DNA from: JBAXQQ01 sp037131695
Lineage (GTDB): Bacteria; Armatimonadota; Hebobacteria; CAIYQO01
DNA length: 5,814 bases
NCBI GenBank assembly: GCA_964638715.1
Contig: CAZWZF010000112.1
Location: 1-5,814, forward strand
Reading direction: 5' to 3'
The notes under the pieces were generated by a model. That model was given only the letters and a program-made list of their open reading frames with translations, ran no database searches and was not told the origin of the DNA. Shown in pieces: positions 1 to 5,814 of this stretch. Position numbers and translations under genes: made by a program. Within the stretch, counting starts at the first letter, position 1. Each line of letters starts with the position of its first letter.

Positions 1-62
1 TTCAGTTTCATAGAAGGTCACAAAAGCTAACCTTTATCCGTGCTGTACCCGAAAGTATTCTC

Positions 63-107
63 CCGCTTGGCTGCGTATCTAAATATATCCTGTCCATCCA
101 TGTTAAT
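63..107 (-). pseudogene. Possible remnant of a FabH-like coding segment
   Basis: Read on the minus strand from 107 down to 63, the DNA encodes INMDGQDIFRYAAKR. This resembles the internal FabH (3-oxoacyl-ACP synthase III) segment that usually reads like xxMNGxEVFxFAVR. The frame is closed by stop codons at 137-135 and 29-27, and the residues after the match do not look like FabH, nor do the other two frames. If real, it is a short decayed fragment rather than a working gene. The match covers only about 15 codons and rests on memory of the family, so chance similarity is quite possible. Confidence 0.2.
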
Positions 108-112
108 TTTCA

Positions 113-141
113 TTCTATGATTTCCCAATAAATGCTAAAAT
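113..141 (+). promoter_or_regulatory. Candidate extended -10 promoter for the GH3 gene
   Basis: TGCTAAAAT at 133-141 matches an extended -10 element (TGn followed by a hexamer with 5 of 6 consensus bases). Seventeen bases upstream, TTCTAT at 113-118 is only a weak -35 (3 of 6). Transcription would begin near 148, after the ATG at 132 and about 25 bases before the ATG at 174, which agrees with the preferred start. This is pattern matching in AT-rich DNA and assumes a sigma70-like consensus. Confidence 0.3.
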
Positions 142-161
142 ACCGCCATACTACCAACGCA

Positions 162-166
162 AAGGA
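162..166 (+). promoter_or_regulatory. Ribosome binding site deciding the GH3 start
   Basis: AAGGA at 162-166 lies 7 bases before the ATG at 174. Nothing similar precedes the ATG at 132, whose upstream DNA reads ATTTCCCAATAA. This is the main reason for starting the hydrolase at 174. Confidence 0.65.
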
Positions 167-173
167 TCTTTTA

Positions 174-2459
174 ATGAACACATTGCCATACCGCAATCCT
201 GCGCTGCCTGTTAATGAACGGGTGGCTGACCTGCTTTCCCGCATGACTGTTGAGGAAAAGACCGGGCAATTGCTGCAGCCGGAAGGCGGGTGGCAGTCTT
301 ATACGCGAAATGGCGAGAATATCAGCATAACTCCTGAGTGGGAAAAGAAGATTGTTGAGCAGGGAATTGGCGCGCTATATGGCTTGCATCGCGCCGATCC
401 GTGGACGCAGGTTACGCTGGAAAAGGGTTTACACCCACGACATAGTGCAATAGCATCGAACATGGCACAACGACTGGCAGTAGAGAGAACCCGGTTGGGC
501 ATCCCCATGCTGCTGTCTGAGGAAGCACCCCACGGTCACCAGGCAATTGGCGCAACCATATTCCCGTGCGGCATCAGCCTGGGTCAAAGTTGGGACTCGG
601 TATTGATTCGCAAGGTTGGAGCGATAATCGGCAGTGAAGTCGCATCCCGCGGCGGTCATTTGAGTTACGGCCCGATTTGCGACCTGGCACTGGAACCGCG
701 TTGGAGCCGTTGCGAAGAATCTTTTGGCGAAGACCCTTTCCATGCCGGAATACTGGCCGCCGCCATAGTGCATGGAGTACAGGATGACGGTGGAATGGGA
801 CGCGTTCGATGTACCCTGAAACATTACATCGGGTATGGCGCAACCCAGGGCGGACGCAATGGCAGCGCGGCGCATTTTGGCCCGCGGGAATTGCAATCGG
901 TCTACCTGCCGCCATTTGCCGCTGCCATTAATGCCGGGGCAGGCAGTCTGATGGCGAGTTATAATGCTGTAGACGGCGAACCGGTGATTGGCAGTTACCG
1001 ACTGATGACCGAGGTGCTGCGCGATGAACTTGGTTTCAAGGGAATAGTGGTGGGAGACGGCCACGCGGCAGAAAACCTGTACAATACCTACCGCGCCACC
1101 CCCACCGGTCCGGCGGCATTCGCAGAAGCAGTGCGTTGCGGAACTGATTTATCGTTGTGGGATATCGCCGCGGAATATTTAACCGAAGAAGTAACCTCCG
1201 GACGTCTGGAAATGTCCGACCTTGACCGCGCAGTCGGCAGAATATTAGAGATGAAGTTCCAACTTGGACTGTTTGAAAATCCATATATCGACGAAGAATT
1301 GCCGGAGAAAATAGTCTGTTCGCCATCCCACCGGGAAGCCGCACTGGAAGCCGCCCGCGCCGGACTGGTGCTGCTTAAAAACGATAACTCAATATTGCCA
1401 TTACCCGCAAATATCAAAAAGCTGGCGGTAATCGGCCCTAATGCAGACGCCATGTACAACCAGTTAGGCGACTACACCGCGCCACAGCCAGAAGGAATCG
1501 CCAGCACACCACTGTCGGCACTGCGCGAAATGCTGTCCGACTGCGAAATTACTTATGCACGCGGATGCGGCATCAACAACTCTGATACTTCCGGCATTTT
1601 CGCGGCAGTAGCGACAGCGCAAACAGCCGGTATCTGCATAGCCGTCATCGGCGGGTCAAGCGCACGTGATTTCAACGCCTGTTTCAGCGTCACCGGCGCG
1701 GTGGATATAAGCAATGCCGGCGATTTCGAGATGGATTCCGGCGAAGGGGTCGACCGCTGCACCCTTGGCCTGCGCGGTGCGCAACAGGAAATGCTGGAAG
1801 CAATCCATGCCGCCGGTGTGCCGATAATCGCGGTATTAATCAAGGGACGGCCAATGGCATTGCCATGGCTGAAGGAACACGCCGCCGCAATTATTGATGC
1901 CGGTTACCCGGGAATGGAAGGCGGCACCGCCATCGCCGAAGCGATAATCGGAGCCTACAACCCCGGCGGTCGACTGGCGATGACCGCACCAACTGAAGTG
2001 GGAACCTTGCCGGTATATTACCACCACCAGGAAGTCGGCTGGAACAGCTACCTGGAAAGCGATGGCAAAGCACTGTGGCGGTTTGGCGACGGCATGAGCT
2101 ACACTAAATTTGAATATCTGGATTGCAAAATATCCAGCTCCGATAAAATCACTCCAAAAACCGGCATCAACCTGTCAGTAACCATAAAAAACATCGGCAA
2201 AATCGCCGGAGATGAAGTAATACAGGTTTATGTTCGTCAGGAACAAGCCCCCTTCTCGCGTCCGGCATATACATTGCAGGCATTTGAACGCATACATCTA
2301 AAATCGGGTGAAACCAGAACTGTAGAGTTAACTTTATCACCAAAAGCCTTCGCCTTGCCCGACCGCACCGGCAAACTAACCAGGTACCCCGGAGAATTTA
2401 AAATTATGGTCGGCGGTTCGCAGGATGCAAATAAAACGGTGGTGGTTGAAGTTGTATAA
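174..2459 (+). CDS. Family 3 glycoside hydrolase, beta-glucosidase/beta-xylosidase type
   Basis: A 761-residue retaining exo-glycosidase that removes terminal beta-linked sugars, probably glucose or xylose, from short oligosaccharides or glycosides. Numbered from ATG 174, a TIM-barrel domain spans about 8-365 with FGEDP at 184-188, the substrate-binding Lys216-His217 pair, and the probable nucleophile Asp295 in KGIVVGDG. An alpha/beta sandwich domain (about 390-625) carries SGEG, where Glu524 is the likely acid/base. A fibronectin III-like domain occupies about 665-745. This order and length are normal for GH3. There is no signal peptide or lipobox, so a cytoplasmic location is inferred, implying an importer elsewhere. 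Glycine follows the nucleophile where many GH3 enzymes have Trp or Tyr, so substrate choice is uncertain. An upstream in-frame ATG at 132 lacks a ribosome binding site and would only add 14 residues unlike the family. Family confidence is high; exact substrate is unknown. Confidence 0.95.
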   Translation: MNTLPYRNPALPVNERVADLLSRMTVEEKTGQLLQPEGGWQSYTRNGENISITPEWEKKIVEQGIGALYGLHRADPWTQVTLEKGLHPRHSAIASNMAQRLAVERTRLGIPMLLSEEAPHGHQAIGATIFPCGISLGQSWDSVLIRKVGAIIGSEVASRGGHLSYGPICDLALEPRWSRCEESFGEDPFHAGILAAAIVHGVQDDGGMGRVRCTLKHYIGYGATQGGRNGSAAHFGPRELQSVYLPPFAAAINAGAGSLMASYNAVDGEPVIGSYRLMTEVLRDELGFKGIVVGDGHAAENLYNTYRATPTGPAAFAEAVRCGTDLSLWDIAAEYLTEEVTSGRLEMSDLDRAVGRILEMKFQLGLFENPYIDEELPEKIVCSPSHREAALEAARAGLVLLKNDNSILPLPANIKKLAVIGPNADAMYNQLGDYTAPQPEGIASTPLSALREMLSDCEITYARGCGINNSDTSGIFAAVATAQTAGICIAVIGGSSARDFNACFSVTGAVDISNAGDFEMDSGEGVDRCTLGLRGAQQEMLEAIHAAGVPIIAVLIKGRPMALPWLKEHAAAIIDAGYPGMEGGTAIAEAIIGAYNPGGRLAMTAPTEVGTLPVYYHHQEVGWNSYLESDGKALWRFGDGMSYTKFEYLDCKISSSDKITPKTGINLSVTIKNIGKIAGDEVIQVYVRQEQAPFSRPAYTLQAFERIHLKSGETRTVELTLSPKAFALPDRTGKLTRYPGEFKIMVGGSQDANKTVVVEVV

Positions 2460-2510
2460 AAAAGGGAAATGATTGATTAGATAACATTAATATTGGAAAG
2501 AAGTGATAGT
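2460..2510 (+). other. AT-rich gap between GH3 and ATPase genes
   Basis: Fifty-one bases separate the hydrolase stop from the ATPase ATG. I see no T-tract hairpin terminator, no well-spaced -35/-10 pair and no convincing operator dyad of the ArsR/SmtB or MerR kind. The gap is compatible with read-through from the hydrolase gene or with a promoter I cannot recognise, possibly beginning inside the end of the hydrolase gene. Confidence 0.5.
2495..2503 (+). promoter_or_regulatory. Ribosome binding site deciding the ATPase start
   Basis: The purine run GGAAAGAAG at 2495-2503 ends 7 bases before the ATG at 2511. The alternative TTG start at 2493-2495 overlaps this run, and the nearest purine run before it (AAAGGG, 2461-2466) is 26 bases away, too far to serve it. 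Confidence 0.6.
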
Positions 2511-4853
2511 ATGAATCAAATTATCACAAAGTCGCAATTACGAATAACAGGAATGACATGTGCAGATTGTGCTGATAAGTTAGCTGTAAGGTTGCGTAAT
2601 CTATCCGGGGTATCTGCGGCAGTTGTAAATTTGACAGCAGCGAAAGTAACTGTTGAACATACTGTACCATTAGAGATAATAATTCGTGAGATAAAATCCG
2701 CGGGTTATGGTATTAATGAAGAAAAAAATAATACTGATTATATAACTACCACCTTTCGTTTGACAGGTTTGGATTGCGCTGACTGTGCGGCTAAATTGGA
2801 ACGCATAGTAGCGGTATCTCCTGGTGTAAAATCCGCAATAGTGAATTTTGGTGCTGCCAAGCTGACAGCAGCACATCAGATAGCCATTAACGATATCATA
2901 AATATAGTTGAAAAAGCTGGTTATGGTGCGATTCCAGATAATATCACAACACCTGCCATATCTAAAAAACTTTCTTTTCTCCGCACACATTTACGCGGAG
3001 TGACAACTGCTATCTCCGGCATATTACTGATAACTGCCTGGGTAATTTCACGCTTAAATATTTCTGAATTTATATCTATTCCCATCTATCTGATGGCAAT
3101 TATAATTGGTGTATTCTGGACTATGCAGCGTGCTTTGTCATCCATAAAAGCACGCATTATGGATATGAATGTCCTGATGATGGTGGCGGTAATTGGTGCA
3201 GTATGTATAAACGAGTGGGATGAAGCGGCATCAGTAGCTTTTTTATTCTCGTTAAGCAATCTTCTTGAATCATACACCCTGGAAAAAACGCGGCATTCAA
3301 TACGACGATTAATGGATTTGTCACCTGCAGACGCATTGGTACGTAGAAATAATATAGAGATAACCATACCTGTCGACAAACTGATTCTTGATGATGTAGT
3401 AATAGTAAAATCTGGTTATAAAATTCCTGCCGATGGTCAGGTATTAACAGGTGCATCTGCTGTTGACCAGTCGGCTATAACCGGTGAATCTGTACCGGTT
3501 GAAAAGCAAGCAGGCGATTATGTATATGCAGGTACATTGAATACTCTGGGTGCGCTTGAGATATTGGTGAAGAAACTGTCAAATGATTCGTCGCTTTCTC
3601 ATATCATTCATCTGGTAGAGGAAGCACAGGCACAAAAAGCACCTTCACAAACATTTGTTGATAATTTCGCAAGATACTATACACCTATCGTGCTGATAAT
3701 TGCTGTAATTATTGCAATAATACCGCCGCTTATACTGCAACAGCCTTGGACACCCTGGCTGTACCGTTCATTAGCGATGTTAGTAGTTTCCTGCCCGTGT
3801 GCCTTGGTAATATCAACCCCGGTAGCTATTGTATCTGCCATTGGAAATGCTGCATGGCATGGAATACTCATTAAAGGAGGCGCATTTCTGGAACAAGCAG
3901 GGAACTTGTCTGTAATCGCATTTGATAAAACTGGCACTTTGACACAAGGAAGACCGGATGTAACTGATATCATGCCGATTGGTGATATTGACGCAGATAC
4001 CGTTTTGCGAATGGCAGCATCTGTAGAACAAAGGGCATCTCATCCATTAGCTGACGCCATTATTCGCCAGGCGCAACATAGCAATATTATATTGTCCGCT
4101 ATCAATAATTTTGTCGCATTGCCAGGGCAGGGAGCATCTGCAACAATCGATAAAAATACTATCTATGTAGGGTCATCTACATTGTTTGAAAAAAATGGGA
4201 TTAGTTTAAAGGAAATCCGCAATGATATGCACCGCCTGCAATCTGAAGGAAAAACATTAATGATAGTGGGCACAAAAACTGTAATTTATGGGATTATCGC
4301 AGCAATAGATAAAGTCCGTCCTGAGAGTGCTGAAATGATAACCCAATTGCACAAAGTAGGCATCGTTAAAACAGTTATGCTGACCGGTGATAATGTTGAA
4401 ACAGCTCAAGCATTATCAAAACAAATAGGTGTTGATGAATATCAAGCAAATTTAATGCCAGAACAGAAAGTTACTGCAGTGAAAGATTTACGCTCCAGGT
4501 ATGGCAGTGTCGCTATGGTTGGCGATGGAATTAATGACGCACCAGCATTGGCTACCGCGAATATTGGAATCGCTATGGGAAGCGCCGGAACGGATACTGC
4601 GCTGGAAACTGCTGATATAGTTTTAATGTCAGATGATTTATCAAAACTGGCATACTTAATAAAATTAAGCAGAAAAGCGTTGAAAATAATCAAAGAAAAT
4701 ATCGCATTTTCCTTAATAATAAAAATTATCGCGCTTTTATTGATATTCCCGGGATGGCTTACTCTTTGGATGGCAGTTGTGGCAGATATGGGTTCGTCAA
4801 TTATAGTGACGCTGAATGGTTTGCGCCTTGTGAATGGTGTTAAGAAAAAGTGA
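2511..4853 (+). CDS. cadA: P1B-type heavy-metal ATPase (Zn/Cd/Pb efflux)
   Basis: A 780-residue inner-membrane pump that uses ATP to expel divalent soft metals, most likely Zn(II), Cd(II) and Pb(II). Numbered from ATG 2511, two heavy-metal-associated domains come first, with GMTCADC (Cys17, Cys20) and GLDCADC (Cys89, Cys92). Eight membrane segments follow at about 163-180, 187-212, 218-236, 238-254, 389-409, 417-445, 730-748 and 750-773. The actuator motif TGES is at 324-327, the metal-site CPC at 428-430 in segment 6, the phosphorylated Asp472 in DKTGT, the HP pair at 511-512, TGDN at 625-628 and GDGIND at 671-676. Lys738 in segment 7 and Asp759 (ADMG) in segment 8 match the zinc/cadmium/lead subgroup (ZntA/CadA, P1B-2) rather than copper pumps. 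All catalytic motifs are intact. No regulator is adjacent. Its DNA is much more AT-rich than the hydrolase gene, hinting at separate ancestry. The symbol marks the subgroup; zntA would be equally apt. Confidence 0.96.
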   Translation: MNQIITKSQLRITGMTCADCADKLAVRLRNLSGVSAAVVNLTAAKVTVEHTVPLEIIIREIKSAGYGINEEKNNTDYITTTFRLTGLDCADCAAKLERIVAVSPGVKSAIVNFGAAKLTAAHQIAINDIINIVEKAGYGAIPDNITTPAISKKLSFLRTHLRGVTTAISGILLITAWVISRLNISEFISIPIYLMAIIIGVFWTMQRALSSIKARIMDMNVLMMVAVIGAVCINEWDEAASVAFLFSLSNLLESYTLEKTRHSIRRLMDLSPADALVRRNNIEITIPVDKLILDDVVIVKSGYKIPADGQVLTGASAVDQSAITGESVPVEKQAGDYVYAGTLNTLGALEILVKKLSNDSSLSHIIHLVEEAQAQKAPSQTFVDNFARYYTPIVLIIAVIIAIIPPLILQQPWTPWLYRSLAMLVVSCPCALVISTPVAIVSAIGNAAWHGILIKGGAFLEQAGNLSVIAFDKTGTLTQGRPDVTDIMPIGDIDADTVLRMAASVEQRASHPLADAIIRQAQHSNIILSAINNFVALPGQGASATIDKNTIYVGSSTLFEKNGISLKEIRNDMHRLQSEGKTLMIVGTKTVIYGIIAAIDKVRPESAEMITQLHKVGIVKTVMLTGDNVETAQALSKQIGVDEYQANLMPEQKVTAVKDLRSRYGSVAMVGDGINDAPALATANIGIAMGSAGTDTALETADIVLMSDDLSKLAYLIKLSRKALKIIKENIAFSLIIKIIALLLIFPGWLTLWMAVVADMGSSIIVTLNGLRLVNGVKKK

Positions 4854-4856
4854 TTA

Positions 4857-4881
4857 ATAACAGACAATACAAGTCTGTTAT
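4857..4881. repeat. Perfect 9-bp inverted repeat after the ATPase gene
   Basis: ATAACAGAC (4857-4865) and GTCTGTTAT (4873-4881) are exact inverted copies around a 7-base loop, starting 3 bases after the ATPase stop codon. As RNA it would form a modest hairpin with 3 G-C pairs. No run of T follows on the + strand, so it is not a standard intrinsic terminator. On the minus strand a run of five T appears only after 7 bases. It may be a weak terminator, a 3'-end stabilising stem, or a binding site just upstream of the next promoter. Confidence 0.5.
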
Positions 4882-4891
4882 CTGTACAAGG

Positions 4892-4921
4892 TTAACATGA
4901 AGATTTAGCGAATATTAAAAT
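4892..4921 (+). promoter_or_regulatory. Candidate sigma70-like promoter for the exonuclease gene
   Basis: TTAACA at 4892-4897 (5 of 6 matches to the -35 consensus) and TAAAAT at 4916-4921 (5 of 6 to -10) are separated by 18 bases. Transcription would start near 4928, giving a leader of about 24 bases that contains the ribosome binding site. The element follows the inverted repeat by 10 bases, so a protein bound to that repeat could affect it. Evidence is consensus similarity only. Confidence 0.4.
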
Positions 4922-4938
4922 TCAGCATTAGACTTCAC

Positions 4939-4943
4939 AAGGA
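4939..4943 (+). promoter_or_regulatory. Ribosome binding site of the exonuclease-like gene
   Basis: AAGGA at 4939-4943 lies 8 bases before the ATG at 4952, a good match in sequence and spacing, and supports that start codon. Confidence 0.65.
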
Positions 4944-4951
4944 AAATTAGC

Positions 4952-5788
4952 ATGTTAGAACAAACATTTTGTCATATTCCCGGCATCGGAGCAAAGTCGG
5001 AACAGGGGTTGTGGTCGGCGGGTATCCATCACTGGAGTCATGTGGCTGGGCATCCAGGACTGCCTTCACGGCGTGCCGCTATGATCACACAACATACCGA
5101 TGAATCTATCGACCGGTTAAATAGGCAAGATGCAGCGTTTTTTTCGGAACGACTGTCATCCAACCAGCACTGGCGTTTATTTCCACACTTTCGCGACCGC
5201 ATCGCTTACCTTGACATTGAAACGACTGGTTTGGAAAGGCCGGGTGACCACATCACCACCATTGCTCTTTATGATGGTAAGAAAATACGCCATTATGTGC
5301 ATGGCGACAACTTGCATCTATTTAAGTGGGACATTCTCGAATACGATTTGTTGGTCACATTCAACGGCAAATGTTTTGATGTCCCCTTTATCGAATCATA
5401 TTTCGGCATGCAACTACCAACGCCGCATATTGACTTGCGCTATGTGTTATCAAGTCTTGGGTACAGTGGTGGTTTAAAGCAGATTGAACGCAAAATGGGT
5501 TTCAACCGCGGCGACCTTGCCGAAGTAGACGGCTTCTTCGCAGTTGTCCTTTGGAACGACTATAAAAGGAAAAATAACCAGGCAGCCCTGGAAACTCTTC
5601 TCGCTTATAATATCGTTGACACAGTCAATCTTGAATCGTTAATGGTACAGGCATACAACCTGAAAGTAGCCGAAACTCCGTTTGCTGAATTATTAAAATT
5701 GCCAATACCAGTCGCACCGCCGATACCATTCACACCAGACCAGGCTACGATGAAAAGACTGCAACGATATTCTTATGGTGGGTGGTGA
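4952..5788 (+). CDS. HhH plus DEDDy-type 3'-5' exonuclease-like protein (RNase H fold)
   Basis: A 278-residue, probably cytoplasmic protein predicted to trim or cut nucleic acid from the 3' end using two metal ions. The first 35 residues contain IPGIGAKSEQGLWSAGI, a helix-hairpin-helix-like segment typical of non-specific DNA contact. From about 83 to 235 lies an RNase H-like exonuclease domain: Exo I is LDIETTGL with Asp88 and Glu90, Exo II is VTFNGKCFDVPF with Asp143, and Exo III is YNIVD with Tyr219 and Asp223 in the YxxxD spacing of the DEDDy class. It resembles the YprB/RNase_H_2 group of predicted exonucleases, whose substrates are poorly known. All four acidic residues are present, so it is likely active. 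The tail (about 250-262) is proline-rich. It has a candidate promoter and ribosome binding site of its own, and no functional tie to the metal ATPase is evident. The fold and catalytic class are well supported; DNA or RNA as substrate is undecided. Confidence 0.87.
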   Translation: MLEQTFCHIPGIGAKSEQGLWSAGIHHWSHVAGHPGLPSRRAAMITQHTDESIDRLNRQDAAFFSERLSSNQHWRLFPHFRDRIAYLDIETTGLERPGDHITTIALYDGKKIRHYVHGDNLHLFKWDILEYDLLVTFNGKCFDVPFIESYFGMQLPTPHIDLRYVLSSLGYSGGLKQIERKMGFNRGDLAEVDGFFAVVLWNDYKRKNNQAALETLLAYNIVDTVNLESLMVQAYNLKVAETPFAELLKLPIPVAPPIPFTPDQATMKRLQRYSYGGW

Positions 5789-5814
5789 AGTTAGTATAAG
5801 GGTGGGTTTAGAAC

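Noticed and set aside
3..131. Open + strand frame from the left edge to TAA 129-131 as the end of an upstream gene
   Set aside because: Forty-two codons without a stop can occur by chance, the translation resembles no family I know, and it is in register with the minus-strand FabH-like frame, which could explain its openness. It cannot be excluded without sequence further left.
429..1064. Long minus-strand open frame of 211 codons inside the hydrolase gene
   Set aside because: It lies opposite a GH3 coding region with intact catalytic motifs, has no recognisable domain, and is explained by the GC-rich codon pattern of the sense gene.
2468..2488. AATG...CATT half-dyad in the gap before the ATPase as an ArsR-type operator
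   Set aside because: Only four bases pair on each side and the inner and outer bases do not continue the symmetry, so it is expected by chance in AT-rich DNA.
4442..4867. Minus-strand open frame of 141 codons opposite the end of the ATPase gene
   Set aside because: It is antisense to the conserved GDGIND and final membrane segments of the ATPase and shows no motif of its own.
4841..4881. Minus-strand intrinsic terminator made from the inverted repeat and the T-run opposite 4845-4849
   Set aside because: The T-run begins 7 bases beyond the stem, too far for a normal intrinsic terminator, and no minus-strand gene enters from the right.
5130..5477. A second + strand frame of 115 codons inside the exonuclease-like gene
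   Set aside because: It overlaps the conserved Exo I and Exo II region in another frame, lacks a ribosome binding site of note, and its translation matches no known domain.
5789..5814. Possible feature in the last 26 bases
   Set aside because: The stretch is short and G/T/A-rich with no hairpin, start codon with ribosome binding site, or recognisable motif.

Overview
The window is bacterial DNA with three complete protein-coding genes, all on the + strand, and short gaps between them. From left to right they are a family 3 glycoside hydrolase (beta-glucosidase/beta-xylosidase type, 174-2459), a P1B-type heavy-metal ATPase for Zn(II)/Cd(II)/Pb(II) (2511-4853), and a small helix-hairpin-helix plus DEDDy-type 3'-5' exonuclease-like protein (4952-5788). 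No RNA gene, CRISPR array, insertion sequence or phage gene is visible.

Region by region: 1-173 is upstream DNA. It contains a possible extended -10 promoter and, on the minus strand, a short stretch resembling the inside of FabH (3-oxoacyl-ACP synthase III), which may be a decayed remnant or chance. The hydrolase has no signal peptide and should act on small glycosides in the cytoplasm. A 51-base AT-rich gap leads to the metal ATPase, which has two N-terminal CADC metal-binding domains and every P-type ATPase hallmark. The 98-base gap after it (4854-4951) holds a perfect 9-bp inverted repeat and a reasonable sigma70-like promoter for the exonuclease gene. The last 26 bases hold nothing recognisable.

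In two genes the preferred start lies inside the longest possible reading frame. The hydrolase starts best at ATG 174 rather than ATG 132, and the ATPase at ATG 2511 rather than TTG 2493, because a ribosome binding site is properly spaced only for the inner codons.

The genes show no shared pathway: sugar release, metal efflux and nucleic acid processing. Base composition changes sharply between the GC-rich hydrolase and the AT-rich ATPase, so the ATPase may have been acquired separately. No ArsR- or MerR-type regulator is in the window. The taxon cannot be fixed. A combination of intracellular GH3 and HhH-DEDDy protein would fit an environmental or gut bacterium such as a PVC-group or deltaproteobacterial lineage, but that is a weak guess. 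I found no clear undescribed system; the most interesting items are the HhH-DEDDy protein, the hydrolase active-site variant, the FabH-like fragment and the intergenic inverted repeat.
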